Shown: positions 37,517 to 49,623, numbered from the stretch's first letter. The stretch is DNA of 64,000 bases from Tubulanus polymorphus (GCF_964204645.1 NC_134027.1:20076485-20140484), one strand, 5' to 3'. The notes: a model not told the origin generated them from the letters alone. Program-made: numbers and translations.

Positions 37517-39878
37517 CAAGAGCCCCAAGGGGCACAATGGCCAGCCTGTCAGATTTGCTTTTTATAAATGATGTAATCTGTGGGTTATATTTATCAATAT
37601 ACACTCCCTGCTCAATATCATTTACATAGTAAAATCGTGTGTTAACACAGACAGCAGGAACGAATGTAATATAGAAATACTAAGTTATTGTATTGTTCAA
37701 CGCCCCTGGTGGCCATATACAAAAACCAATGAGCTTGAAACTCACCAAGATCATAGACCATGTCATGAGCTACAACTTTCCAATTGATTGTGGTAGCAAA
37801 ATATGCATAGGTACGATTGTAATATAGAAATACTAAGTTAGTGTATTGTTCAACGCCCCCTGGTGGCCATAAACAAAAATCAATGAGCTTGAAACTCACC
37901 TCGATCATAGAACATGTCATGAGCTACAACTTTCCAATTGATTATAGTAGCAAAATATGCTTAAGTATCAATTATGATGTGGAAAAACTTTTTTTCCACC
38001 TACGAATGAGTACTGATGACCCCAAGATGGCCGCCAAGTGCGTCATAATTGCCTGGTCAAAAATACCCTCTCGGATATAAAAGATCCCTTTCCAAAGAAT
38101 ACCCATTACAAATTGCATTGAAACATGGCACACCATTAGAAAGTACAGTACTCAGAATTCAGGCCAAAATTGACATTTTTGGGAACAAAAAAGGTTACAG
38201 TACGGCCATCTTGAGTCCGATCTACCCAATTTTTCTCATGCCGATGGGCCCTCGGGGGATACAAATATATACGAATGATCAAGGTTATTGATAAAAGTGT
38301 CTTCAAAATTTCGTAAAAAGTGCTGATTTTGGCGAACAACAATGGCTGCCAGTCGGCCATCTTGAATCTGACAGGGCCAGTTTTGGGCCTGGAGATGTGT
38401 CTAGGGTAGATACACGTATAAACCAAATATCAAGACATTACCTTGAAGCGTCTTCAAAACTTTGGAACTCTCACGAACTATCTAGATGGTTATCTCTCGA
38501 CCTCAATAGCTTCAAGACCCATCCCAAAACAACTTTGTTCCATGCAGCATACCATTAACTCTCGGAAAGCGAATTGTATTTAACATTTTTTTGGCAGAAT
38601 AAAATTTGATTGAATTTGCAATTCGGGCACATGGCTAATTAGCATATCAAGGTCATACACCCGATTTGGTAAAACCTTTTTTTTCGCGAACCTTGCGCAA
38701 TTGTCAAGGATGAATTTTCTGTAGAGCAAATAAAAATTCCTCCCAAACACCAAATCAACTAAAGATTTCATAGAAATCGATCTTGAAATACAATTTTAAA
38801 TCTTAAAATAAAATCCGGAAGTAAAACAGTAGACGATACCGCGGATTCACGTGAACACCTGATTTCTGTAAACGAAATGTTGGTTGTGACAAAATTGTTC
38901 AGACGGTTTTAGGTGGTAATAAGTACGGAAACGTAACGACCATGGTTGACTTATTCGATGAAATCAGGCCTATGTGATATCCAAATTTTGACTTTTTTAT
39001 TCTCCAGACCTCCCTGATAGAAATAAAAAATTTTGGTGGTACGAAAGTGCAATCACAGTGCCGACGGGGACAGAGCCGTGTCAGAGATCGGTGGAGTGAA
39101 AATTGAGGTGGACGAACACGATGAAGTAGGCTATTGCGCTACTTGAATCACGAAAACTCCCGACGCTTTTCGTTGATTAAGTAATACAAATATCATGCAA
39201 TGGGGTTTTCACAATCTACCGCTGGTATTTACCAGCAATTCAATATCACTCCAAATTCAAAGAAACCTCGAAATATCGAACCGGAACACTTCCGGTAGAT
39301 ATCCGCGGTTGCCCAACCGGGAAACTTATTAGTTTCAATAGATATTGATAGGATCCATCATCTTCACCCGTCAAGGGATTCGAACCCACTAAGCTACAGC
39401 CATGCCAGAATCGGGTCGGGCCAATCACAGCGCTTGTAACAAACCACATTAGGCTTCTGTGGAATTTCCCAGTAAATGGGCCAATCAGCGAACACGTAGC
39501 GAACGCGGAAGTATTGTCGCGTGTTGATACATGAAGTCCATAGTCATGCGCAAAAGCGCCAGTAATGAAATCGCGATAATTCACGTGAACAGCTGCTGAT
39601 ATTTTCAGATAAACCAATTACAGGGAAGACACAACTTCCTGATTGGCTGATAAAATTGAAATTTTCCCGATTTAACTTTCGTGAAAAATGCAGAAAACAT
39701 TTTTATGAGACCCTATTTCAAAATTATGCTCGCTACGATTCCGAGAATGGATTACGCTTAAATACGTGATTTGTTCGAATATGCCCTCACTTGGCAAGCA
39801 AAAGAGCCTTTTGTGTGGAAACCATGTCATTTAAATTCGCTCCATTTGTATAGTAATAGGCTCAGCCTACGCCTGGCC
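37517..39878 (+). repeat. Element Y, copy 2, inserted in element Z
   Basis: Begins CAAGAGCCCCAAGGGGCACA and ends CTCAGCCTACGCCTGGCC, flanked by TAA on both sides. Removing it and one TAA restores the sequence seen uninterrupted at about 61018-61034. It contains a reverse-orientation R2 block (about 37640-38530), a 158-bp tandem duplication (37668-37975) and a 700-bp extra block (about 38873-39585) relative to copy 1. Confidence 0.7.
39365..39425 (-). repeat. tRNA-like fragment with perfect B box
   Basis: The minus strand reads TAGCTTAGTGGGTTCGAATCCC, joining part of an A-box-like arm to a perfect B box. The anticodon arm is missing, so this is a SINE or tRNA relic within element Y copy 2. 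Confidence 0.4.
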
Positions 39879-40370
39879 TAATAAATGATGACTTGAATTG
39901 CATGACTACCTACCACCCCTCATTATTGTTGGAAAAGTAAACGTTCCGCACTGACTAAAGATTAGTAATAATAATTAATAACATTCTAGAAATCGCCAGA
40001 ATTTTAACTTAGGTTCTATCTCATTTTTATTTTACAATTGCGATTGGTATAATTTTTTTTAAACGGCCGTTAAGGCTTCATGTTTCGTCTGCAATTCACT
40101 GCAAATAGTTACGCAACTACGCACATTTCAGTGTTTTTTGCAGCTGTACACTCAATCGGCACCGTTCGTGACTAGCTTCACTGTGGGATTATCATTAATT
40201 AACATCGCCATATCACATCATCAACTTATATTGTGCCTTAAAACCCTAACAGCCGAAATAATTGAAATGCACACACGATTTCTATCATTGAAAATTGAGA
40301 GAGTGGCCGTGTTTGTGTTCTGCTGCTTCGCGTAAATCCCGCGCCGTGGCGCCGATACGTCCAGTAATTC

Positions 40371-41124
40371 CAACCTAACCAATGCTTTATTTTATTTTCT
40401 TTCATTGAAGAAATGTTTTGGTTACTAAAAATTGGTTCCAATTTTGAAACGTAGATAAACTAGTCAGAGAGCTAGCTATGGGTCATTTCACCTCATAAGC
40501 TACAGAAGGTTTGACAGCATAAATCAATCACTTTATTCCTCAGTATTGAAGATGTTGTTGTCAGCTGTGTCAAAGCAGCTACGTCTAGTGCCCAGAGACC
40601 CCCTCTCAAAAAACCTCTTTTGAACTTATCTTCATACCATGGTCCTACATTGTTTAAAACACCATATACTGGTATATGTATATATACATATATATATGTG
40701 TGTGTAATCAATGCTATCTTAGTAAAACTGACAAAATTCTCCGCTGGACATCCCTTGTCAGCCCCCTTAAAAAACAGTCCCCAGAAGAGAATCCCTCACT
40801 CACAGTGCTTTCAGGAAATAAAATCCGGTCTAGTGACAAACCTGCCCTGCAGACTCAGATGTATCAGTGCAAGAGTACCTGTGAGGATATTGATGGGGAT
40901 AAAACCGATATAGACAATTCACTGAGAGGTAGGCCCTTCATGCGCCTCAAAACTTCCCATAATTCATCACGATTTTGGGAACCTAAATACAACGCGCTAT
41001 GATAGTCATAGCTAGGATCATGGATACAGGCAAATGATGCGTTACAATTCTTTTCGGATTAACAGTTCTATTATGATACAGCTTTATGGGACTATATCCA
41101 TGACACACACTATTGCACATAAAA
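40371..41124. other. Gene-free stretch with TA/TG simple repeat
   Basis: Contains a (TA)n/(TG)n microsatellite at about 40672-40705. A frame of about 100 residues follows it but has no recognisable motif. No supported gene. Confidence 0.4.
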
Positions 41125-41544
41125 ACTAGGTGATATTGACCAGAGAGGAAATGAATAGTCATTCTCGCTTGAATATATACTGTCGTTCTTGCTTGTATAT
41201 ATACTGCGTAATGCCATAATTTTAGTCACTCTTGAAAATGGTTTTTAGAATAAAACCGAAAATTTGAGGTTTTAGAAATTTTTAAAAGTTTTTATATTTT
41301 AAAATCTCTTTCGAACTTGTGATTGTAGGACTTATATTTCATTCGTCTCTAGCGATTTATTGTGTAGTTTTATCACGTTATCATGTAACCCACGGATCTA
41401 AATATAGTTTTAAAGTTCTTTATCATCAAATTTCCACATCTCATTGGATTATACCGCAAGTAAGAACGAGCATCTATCGCAGCACACACCAGTAAAGAAA
41501 GGATTATTTTTCTCAAGAACTGCTTTGCCAAAAAATATGTTTTT

Positions 41545-41960
41545 TCATTTTAAAGGAAATTTCTTTCAACAGATTTTTGGATTTGCTATGGCTCTCCTAT
41601 CTTAGCCAACTTATTTTTGGAACATGTTGAAACTGAAATTTAGCCTTTGTATACAGATATCCCTCCCAAAGCGTGGTTTCGTTATGTTGATGATGTTCTT
41701 TGCTTGGTATCCGATAATTTTAACCTTCCCTTATTTTCAGAGTTCTTAAATTCACGTTAACCTAGCCTTAAGTTCACATTTGAATGGGAATCCAATAATG
41801 TGATTCCTTTCCTGGATGTTCTTATACACAATTGTTTTGATCGTCTCCGTTTTTCAGTTTATCGGAAACCTACCCACTCAAATTCATGTTTGCATTTCTT
41901 TTTCCTTCACCAGTTTTAATATCAAGTTGTCTGTAACCCAAGGGTTGTTTCTTTGGGCTC
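41545..41960 (+). pseudogene. Penelope-like reverse transcriptase remnant
   Basis: The sequence encodes FHFKGNFFQQIFGFAM, LANLFLEHVE, then WFRYVDDVLCLVSDNF with the catalytic YVDD, then NNVIPFLDVLIHNCFDRL and SVYRKPTHSNSCLHFF. A frameshift falls in the Met-Gly-Ser-Pro motif and stop codons follow the LEHVE and LNSR segments, so it is not functional. The N-terminal half of the reverse transcriptase is missing. Confidence 0.82.
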
Positions 41961-42245
41961 ACTAGAATTTGTGACCCTGAATTCACTGAATCTGAAATTT
42001 TATATGTACGCAATTGTCTTTACAAATTAGCTTATCCAGATTACGTCTTAGAACTTGCGCTTCGTAAAGCTAAAAGGTCCCTTAAACCTAATTTTATCCG
42101 TGTTGACTCTTACTCTGTTCAACTAAGTCTCGCATTGTTGTCCCTTATGTCCTGTGTTTAGACAAATTGAAACCCACTCTCAAAGCGCTTAACACTATTC
42201 AAGTATGATAATAAAATCTCTAGTCATTTATCCAAAAATAATACT

Positions 42246-42599
42246 TTGTCTAATACTCATGCCAGTGTTTATAAAATCCCTTGCCTAGATCGTGATAAAT
42301 TTTATATAGCTGAAACTGGTCGCTCCCTCAGTATTCGTATTAAAGCACATAAGAAAGATATAATCAATCAAAAACCCCAGAGTGCTGTGGCTACCCATGT
42401 TTGGGATACTAATGGTCATCAATTTGATTTTAATAATTCTCGTATAATTTTTCTGTCTCACATTATTACCCGACGTCACATAGTTCAGTCAGCTTTGATA
42501 AATTCCCATTCAAATTCCTGTGTCAATGGTAACCTTGGTTTCTCCCCCCATAATAAACTTTTGTCCCTATTCATTTCCTCTCTAGTCAATATCACCTAG
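42246..42599 (+). pseudogene. GIY-YIG endonuclease domain of the Penelope-like element
   Basis: An open frame of 117 residues with VYKIPCLDRDKFYIAETGRS, LSIRIKAHKKDI, ATHVWDTNGHQFDF and a C-terminal IVQSALINSHSNSCVNGN segment. In this family the pattern is YKIxC..C..YIGETGR; here the second Cys is Arg and the Gly of YIGETGR is Ala. The endonuclease would cut target DNA to prime reverse transcription. It is separated from the reverse transcriptase remnant by stops. Confidence 0.82.
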
Positions 42600-42650
42600 T
42601 ATTTCCTTCAGGATACATTACGTGGGGCACATATTAGAAGTTACCTTAGC

Positions 42651-43518
42651 TTGGGAACTATACCGCTAAATACTCCGCTTTTTTGGAATACCCAGTTCCT
42701 AAGCGCCGAGGAGGATTTTAAGGCTTTTCAGGCGGAAATACGAAGTCTATTGGAATCGGTAAAGGGCCATCTCGGCCCGTCAGGAACTCGAGCTTCGCGG
42801 CCAACTTTGTCCGAGTCGGAAAACTCCTGTCCTGAGGATGTTCCCCTCACAATCCCTGATCCCAAGGATTTTGACGAGTATTCCTTGGAGGTAGGTCCTG
42901 GCACGCGTTCGGGGTCTAGGGAGGCATCACCTCCGATCCCATCCGGTGTGACCGATCCCCGTTCGTCAGTAATGTTCGACCGACCGCCCAGATCTTCGGG
43001 CTCAGTCGCCACTACTTTTGACAGTTCGGCGCCGGTGGATATGCCTTTTCGCACACTCATACAGGAGGTTTTCCGCAAGCATGGCGCCACCATGCCTAAA
43101 CCTCTTAAGTCCGTGGGTCCGGCAGAGTGTATGGCCTCGTAAGCTGCCCCCGCACAGGACTCTCATGCTCTTCGCGGTCCTCTGCAGTGAAGGCCGAGTG
43201 GACTAGGATCGATAGACACTTGTGGGGTCAGGATCGGCCGACTGGGTTTGCCTATTCTCCGCTGGAGTCCGGGCTCAAGCAGGGAAAGTTTTTCTCAATG
43301 AGCCGATTCCCGGTTTTAGCGCATCCTATTATAGTACGCCCGAGTCGACCGAACGATTGCATGGCTCGGTCGAAGCGGATGTTAGGTCAATTTTGTCCGC
43401 ATCCCCGGTCGTCCCCGTCCTTAACATTCAAATGCCTAAGGCGGGGGTGGTCTCTTCCTTGTCATTCCTGGAGAATATCACAAGAATCAGGAGTTTCCAG
43501 GATATGGCCTTGCTGTGA
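42651..43518 (+). pseudogene. Unrecognised transposon-type frame (possible ORF1/gag remnant)
   Basis: A 163-residue open frame (to 43142) rich in Ser, Pro, Glu and Asp, starting near FLSAEEDFKAFQAEIRSLLE and ending FRTLIQEVFRKHGATMPKP. Two overlapping frames then continue to 43518, suggesting a shifted continuation. Base composition is more GC-rich than its neighbours. The pattern is reminiscent of first open frames of DIRS-type or other retroelements, but I cannot assign it. Confidence 0.35.
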
Positions 43519-43849
43519 TTGTGGTACTTATATTTCACACTATGGAATATCCCTCAACTGATGCAGTGGGACAGGGGCTGCTTGCGATAATTTTGATAGG
43601 TTTGTTGAGACGAAAGGTGGAAGAGATACCCTGCATGACACTGTCGGTATAACTTACCAAATTCTCACTGAAACAGATTATCTGCAGGAGACAAACAGAA
43701 GAAATACAACAGAATAAGTGAAAAGCAGCAAGAAAAGACGTCGACTCCATGAACCAAACGGAAATTGCCCCTTACCGGACCAAGCCAAAATAGAAAGTCT
43801 ATTTCTTAGAATTGAATGACCGGAAGAGGTCACTATTTAAGAATAACAA

Positions 43850-44470
43850 CAATGATGCATGGAAAAAAGACATCCTTTGGATGATGGACATCCACTTCCA
43901 TTATGAAACCCCTATGTGGGTTGGATGGAATGCAAAACTGCTCGTAGATAACAGAGTAAAAAATTAAAATTTGGTACATGCCCCAAATTAACCTGTCGCC
44001 AACCTCAAATTCAGTTGTGATAGAAACGATGGAACGTTCACTAGCACTAGCAAATGTATGTGGCAAAGAATCCATCTCAGTCACATAAGACCTGGCTTCA
44101 GAAAAAGTTGCTATGCAGATCCAGGCTATGGAAACACCGAGAGTTGATAGGATTTTTGTTGCCTTGGGGTCTTTCAATATTGAACAAGCATTCTTCTGTG
44201 CCATTGGAAAGATTATTGCAGAATCTGGTGGAGTGTATGTATTGGTTGAATCTGGAGTACTAGTAACTGGATCAATTAATGGATTCATCAAAGGGAAAAA
44301 ATTACAAAAGATGCAAGAGACTATAGGGCTATAATATCCAATGAACTAGAAGCCATGGAGAAGAAAGGAAAGGAGGAAATATTCAATTTGTCGAAAGAAA
44401 CATGTGAGATATTAATAGAGCATGAATTGTACTATAACACCAAACAACCAGAAACTGATTATAATAATGC
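43850..44470 (+). pseudogene. Fragment of a repeated invertebrate gene family
   Basis: Broken frames encode MMDIHFHYETPMWVGWNAKL, VIETMERSLALA, and RIFVALGSFNIEQAFFCAIGK followed by GSINGFIKGK. I have seen proteins of this pattern as multi-copy uncharacterised genes in marine invertebrates, but no function is known to me. Stops interrupt it near 43970 and 44090. Confidence 0.4.
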
Positions 44471-44896
44471 ACTTTATCTTCAAACCTAACACCATGTAAG
44501 GATGGCACAATTTAGCTTTGCAGTTCCTGATCCAGCAGGCACCCAACTAAACTTGATTAAAAACTTAACAGGACAAATGTGAAAATCCCTAGTGAAAATC
44601 AATGATTGATTTACCTATTAAAATTTTCTTGCATTATTTCATTTATTTGTTCATACCATCTATTCATACCATAATACATAGATTGACTTCAGCAAAATGG
44701 ATGATTTACAAAACAACTGCAAGATTTAGAGTTGCATCATGCCCGAACAATGAAGGATCTTGAAATACGTAAGTACCAAAGTCGTAGTTCCACCACATGA
44801 GAAAATACGATGCTACACTGGGGTGGCAAAAGAGACTGAGACTTGAATAGAAGAAGCTGCAAGTGTCATAAAAACTCGAAAGATTGAACAAGATGA

Positions 44897-45187
44897 GGAA
44901 GTCGACTTTTGAAGAACATATCTAGACGGACCCGCATGTGAGGAGTTGCGTTTTAAAACTGATGTAGTAACAGCCTTGTCATTGTTGGAGGCACTGAGAG
45001 ATGTGTTTGGCGAACGCCATAGTTTGACGACGCTGAAAAGAAATTTTTATGGGAGACAACATAAGGAAGGCGAGTCACTCCAAGCACACTCACATGCACT
45101 GATGGAACTGGCAGGAAAGCTCTATCAAAGAGACTCAGCTGTTAATCGGGTAACTCCTATAATCATATCACAACTTCTGTGACAAAA
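44897..45187 (+). pseudogene. Gypsy/PNMA-type gag capsid remnant
   Basis: The frame encodes DGPACEELRFK, LLEALRDVFGERHSLTTLKR, NFYGRQHKEGESLQAHSHAL and MELAGKLYQRD. This is the layout of a Ty3/Gypsy capsid segment. It ends at a stop with more stops behind it, and no protease or zinc knuckle follows. Confidence 0.6.
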
Positions 45188-45965
45188 GCTTATTGTTTAA
45201 TAATCCGTGACATTTTAATGCTTCTTAGGACAGCAGGACAAAGGATAGAATTCCGTGACCGTCTGGCAAAATGCGGGACAGTTGACAGCTCTGCATATGC
45301 AACAAATTCACGCCCTTCAAAACATTAATATATTTGGACTCCAGTTAATCCCTGATTCGGACCAAAAACTGAGAGAAACTGCTGAAAATTATTGGATTAA
45401 TTACTTTAACACTTTGACACCGAACAGCTTTGTGACAGGTGACAACCACTCACTCAAATGCCATCTATATCACTGTAACAAACAAACACACACAACTCAC
45501 TCGCTATAAAGCTAACACCCGCCCAAACAACGTATCACCTGGCTCGAGCGCAACTGCACCACCACTTAAACACACAGATATGCGCCCGAAACCAGTTGGA
45601 CAAACGGCGGGTCTATCAACATATAAATCATTCTCTAATAAAACCGTGGAAAATAGGCTAATATTTTTTTGTAGCCTGAGCACCAGGGGTGCTTATTCCT
45701 AACCTCTAATCCTAAAACCTAACCCTATGATTCCTGCACTGACACTGACAAAGGCAACACCACTTGCACGCTGCCGCAGACGTCTGGATGGAAATGGTCT
45801 CGACTGAGTTGAGAACACATTATGGGCGCATTACAGGAATGATCCTCAGCCAGCCTGTCTGTCTGCAGAGGATATCGACCTGACATGGGCCCATAAGAAT
45901 TTCGGCTCCCGTTTGAGCCCCGGAATGATCTGGTTTTTTTAAGTTTCAATCAATTTCCGCTTGAA
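45188..45965. other. Unassigned stretch between retroelement fragments
   Basis: Short chance frames only. It may contain further decayed retroelement sequence but I see no motif. Confidence 0.3.
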
Positions 45966-47430
45966 ATTTCGCGGTGAGGCTATGTCAGGAGGTAACCGAG
46001 ATTGCCAAAGATTCGTCCGCCGCCGAGACCAAGATTGGACAGCCCGCGAGGCCGATCGCACCACTCAGCAGTTCGTCGGCGTCTCTCTCTTCTCATTCCA
46101 GGTCTCTGTCTCTATACAGGTCACCAGGGCACCTACTGCCTGCACCAGTGAGAAATCCGACACCAGCATTGAGCCCTATGGCGCCCCAGGAAGTTAACCA
46201 TCATCTCATTTCTAAGCGGAAGACAATTGAGTGGAGTCCGCCTCCAACCCGGTGATCCATTCTCGTGATTGGTGACTCAAACCCGAGTAACATCACATCA
46301 AACCGCAGTCCGGATGACGTCCAGATCGAGAGCTTCCCAGACTGCAAGACGACCCATCTCACCGACCTGATCAACGCTGTACCGGAGCGCTGAGATCGCC
46401 CAGATACCATAATCATCAGCTTTAATCAACATCCGTGACAACAACTTCCAAGGAACCTCCAAGAAGACTACACATCGCCTCGTCAATTCTGCAGTCCGAA
46501 AATGCCAGCATTCGTTCGTCTACTTCGTTCTACTCAACACAACCAGCGGACACCAGCAGTTTGCCAAAAATCAACGAATTTCCTCGAGAATCAGGACAAT
46601 GTCACCGTGATATGACCAATCGATGATCGACATCTCAAGAGTTGTAGGCGATGGGATCCACTGGGACCGTGGTACAGCTTACACCCTGCTGGACCACTGG
46701 CTCAGTGGTTTAAAGTGTTAGTAAAACCAACGGGTCCACTATTGGTGAGGATCGGTATCAACCGAAATTAACTAACGTTTCTCTAATTTCTGCCATTTTC
46801 AGATCCGATGAACAGGCACCAAACCAAGCGCAAAGCGTCCCGGTCACCCCTCTCGGTAGCCCGGTGGAAAACCTCACACGTTCACTCCGTCTAAGTCTTG
46901 CGCAACATCAGTTACTCCGAAAGGGCCTCACCTATTGCCCAACTCAGAGAATCCGTTCTGATGCTGCCGTGACCGAGTGCACCAAGGGAGTGTGCCGATT
47001 CAACTGGCTATTGAAACTCGACCATCACTTCTGAGAGAAACCGTGTTTCCGTCTGTCCAGCAGTTGGGCTCCGGACACCATAGAATCAGTAATCGCCTAG
47101 TTCTGCAAAGACGCGCACAAATTGGCTCAACAAACCAGGAATATGCGTCGCGAAAATGATAACCTCACTGAATAGGAACGCGAAGCCCTCCAGCAGCCGC
47201 GTGACAACACTAATATTATTCATAAAAGCTGCCGATAAGGGTTCCGCTACGGTAACAATGGACCGCGACGACAACATCCACGAAGCCAGCTATCTGATCT
47301 TGAGTATTATCAGCCAATGCCGCTATCACGTCAGAATTCGACTCCAGTCTCGGAACACTTCAACCAGATCAACCACACCTGCCAACACTTTCGGGTGTAC
47401 AGTCTCAAACACCTACCAGGCTTGACAAGA
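45966..47430 (+). pseudogene. Retroelement remnant with SGNH-hydrolase-like domain then reverse transcriptase N-terminal region
   Basis: A Ser/Pro-rich lead (45974-46255) is followed by LVIGDSNP (46262-46285), the first SGNH block, and by DGIHWDRGTAYTLLDHWL (about 46650-46710), which resembles the last block with Asp and His. Further on, LAQHQLLRKGLTYCPT, then NLTE and IIKAADKGSATVTMDRDD (about 46900-47270) match the start of reverse transcriptases in Penelope-related elements. Frames change several times, so this is a decayed copy. SGNH-like domains linked to retroelement proteins are known; the exact family here is inferred. Confidence 0.55.
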
Positions 47431-47769
47431 CCAATGCGCGAAGCAGCCCAACAAGATTGGATACAACGACTCACCACGAACACGCCCGAGACATCAACAT
47501 CTCGTAGGCCGCCTCACTACAACAATCAATTCATACTTTTATTTACAGGGATAACCTGCTGCCGTGCATTAGTGGGGTCTCCAAACCTTCAGTTTGGTCC
47601 CCTTACCTCTATCTCAACACTTAACCCTAAGGCCATATAAAATAAATTACTTGATTCTCATCAGCACCCGCCCCGAATTTAGCGGCCGCCTGGAGTTTTC
47701 ATTAACATTTTATATACAAAATATAAAACTACCACCTCGGATAAAAAATCACACTTACAACATTGTCAA

Positions 47770-47945
47770 TACCAATAATTTACGTAATACAATTGTGTTT
47801 TCATAAGTAGCACAGACAGCGTCTGGAGCTGGCAGGAACAAATACCTCAGATAAATCTTTTCCCTTGGTCTCATTGATTTGAATGCGGAATAGAATTAAA
47901 ATCTCTGAAATTTGCTCAATAAAACAAAATTGAATTGGATTTGAT
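47770..47945 (+). repeat. Fragment of element Y
   Basis: TTTTCATAAGTAGC, CTGGAGCTGGCAGGAACAAA and TTGATTTGAATGCGGAATAG match 28800-28960 inside element Y copy 1. Confidence 0.65.
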
Positions 47946-48199
47946 GCTTTATTTGTGAGACCCTCCACTGTCTGAGAAATTTTCAGGCCCGTACCAATCT
48001 TCGAATATTGGGACTCGAACTTGTGAAGAAACTTGTTTTAATATGACTTGTTGCAGTAAATAGTGTGTTATCGATTTTTAGCGTCTGCTGAACTGAGAGC
48101 AGAGACGTTTAGTTTGTGCACGTGCTATTGATAGATACAAGTCAATGTAGATTTATCTTATTCAAACATAAATGTATCAGAACCACCCACAACAGCCCG

Positions 48200-48550
48200 C
48201 AGCATTTCTGAAGATATTTAGACCCGGTGTCGAATTTTTTTATCAAAGAACACACTATTCTACACGAACCCTATTAATTTCAAAACTGTAGGTACCCTAG
48301 AAATATTTTTTCAAGACCCCTGAATTTGAAAAGAGTTTGAAAATGGTTCGATTTTGGAGTTCTTACCTACCCGCAGCATTTTTGAAGATATTAAGACCCG
48401 GTGTCAAATTTTTCTATATCAAAGAACACACTATTGACCCCTGAATTTGAATATGGCTCGATTTAGGACCTCTAACATACCCTACAATTTTTGAAGATAT
48501 TTAGACCCAGTGTTGAATGTTCTTATCAAAGAACACCTAAATCTACATGT
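48200..48550 (+). repeat. Three diverged direct repeats
   Basis: A segment reading about TTTGAAGATATTTAGACCCGGTG, then TATCAAAGAACAC, occurs at about 48208, 48377 and 48490. Spacing is 169 and 113 bp. No coding content. Confidence 0.6.
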
Positions 48551-48671
48551 ACCCTAGTAATTTCAGGGTCCCGCTAAGTACCCTTAAATATCTTATTCCT
48601 TAGTGACCATAAAACACTATAAGGACAACTCTACGGACTTAGACGAAGACGTTGTCGATATCAAGGCAACC

Positions 48672-48870
48672 CTAGTGGATAAATCAGAACAAAAAGTGGA
48701 TGAATCAAAACAGAAAGTGGATGAATCACAACAAATATCGGATGAATCACAACAAAAAGTGGATGAATCACAATAAATATCGGATGAATCACAATAAAAA
48801 GTGGATGACTCACAATAAATATCGGATACATCACACCTTGTTGATACCAAGGCAAACCTAGCGGATGAAT
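48672..48870 (+). repeat. 21-bp minisatellite
   Basis: Repeats of GTGGATGAATCACAACAAAAA alternate with a TCGGATGAATCACAACAAAT variant, giving a 42-bp double unit. On the plus strand it reads as VDESQQK / SDESQQI heptads, with later copies broken by TAA. It may be a decayed protein repeat or a plain minisatellite. Minus-strand frames of similar length are shadows. Confidence 0.75.
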
Positions 48871-48927
48871 CAAAACAAAAAGTGTTTGATGTTTTGCTTC
48901 ATGCAGAATCACATGATGATGGACTGA

Positions 48928-49600
48928 GTGACATCGTACGTAGTAACAGAAAGAGGACCACGCACACGATTATTAGTACGTAATGCAGGACTGAAGTTTC
49001 TGCAGCCTATTGTCTTATGTTTAGTTTTGATAACAGATGAATTAGTACATTTTAGTACAGATGAATTATTCTCTGACGAAAAAGACTATTCAGATGATAA
49101 TTTGATTCCAAAAGCAAACACTCATTCATCAGATACGTCATCCAACTCCAGTCCCGAGCCGAGAGAGGAGATAAGTTTGTCTGTGAGAAAGAAAAAAAAA
49201 GTTGTGAAGAAACGTACCCCACCACTGCCACACTTTGAAATTCCATCGCGCGAATCCCATGACTGTCCGGTCAGGGACTGCTCTTCTCGAGTGAAGCAAA
49301 TAAGCAGGCACATGAAAACCGTACATAAGTGGTCGTCATACCAGGCCGCAAATTGACTGTTAGTATTCATACAATATGGAAGTTGTATCCTAGACAAACC
49401 AACCCAAACTCGATGTAATTGAATTTTCTTTTAAGGTGAATTTAGCCAACGTACCTGTCGAAACGAATAGATGACAATGGGGCACAAAAGCCTAAATCCT
49501 GCACCTGCCGTTATTGCTGTGTAATGTTTGTGCGGGCAGACCGCCACGAAAAGAAATGTAGATTCGGTCAGTTCATGTGTTCTTTGTTTTTCAGCTAGCT
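48928..49600 (+). pseudogene. Zinc-finger protein fragment
   Basis: The frame ending at 49356 codes for a Ser/Asp-rich part, a basic KKKKVVKKR patch and a C2H2-like finger: CPVRDCSSRVKQISRHMKTVH. About 140 bp on, another frame encodes CRYCCVMFVRADRHEKKC (about 49500-49560), another Cys/His motif. They may be two exons of one transposon-borne or cellular gene. No further domain is visible. Confidence 0.4.
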
Positions 49601-49623
49601 ATTATAATAATATAATCTAATGA

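Larger units (their letters stand above)
37344..40360 (-). mobile_element. Element Z, copy 1, split by element Y
   Basis: Two blocks, 37344-37513 and 39882-40360, match in reverse orientation the single uninterrupted segment 60541-61194. The outer edges both abut CCAG (37340-37343 and 40361-40364), the same 4 bp (CTGG) as at copy 2. The gap between the blocks is filled by element Y. A short shared frame encodes ISHHQLILCLKTLTAEIIEM, but no known domain is seen. Confidence 0.75.
41125..42600 (+). mobile_element. Penelope-like retroelement, decayed
   Basis: The outer edges are inverted repeats of about 34 bp: ACTAGGTGATATTGACCAGA at 41125 and its near-complement ending CTCTAGTCAATATCACCTAGT at 42600, one mismatch. 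Inside, in order, are a reverse-transcriptase remnant and a GIY-YIG endonuclease remnant, the layout unique to Penelope-like elements. Inverted terminal arrangement is one of the known forms for this class. Confidence 0.8.

Noticed and set aside
48617-48912. Minus-strand frames of CDSSDIYCDSSTF and PLFIVIHPIF repeats
   Set aside because: These are translations of the 21-bp minisatellite on the opposite strand.
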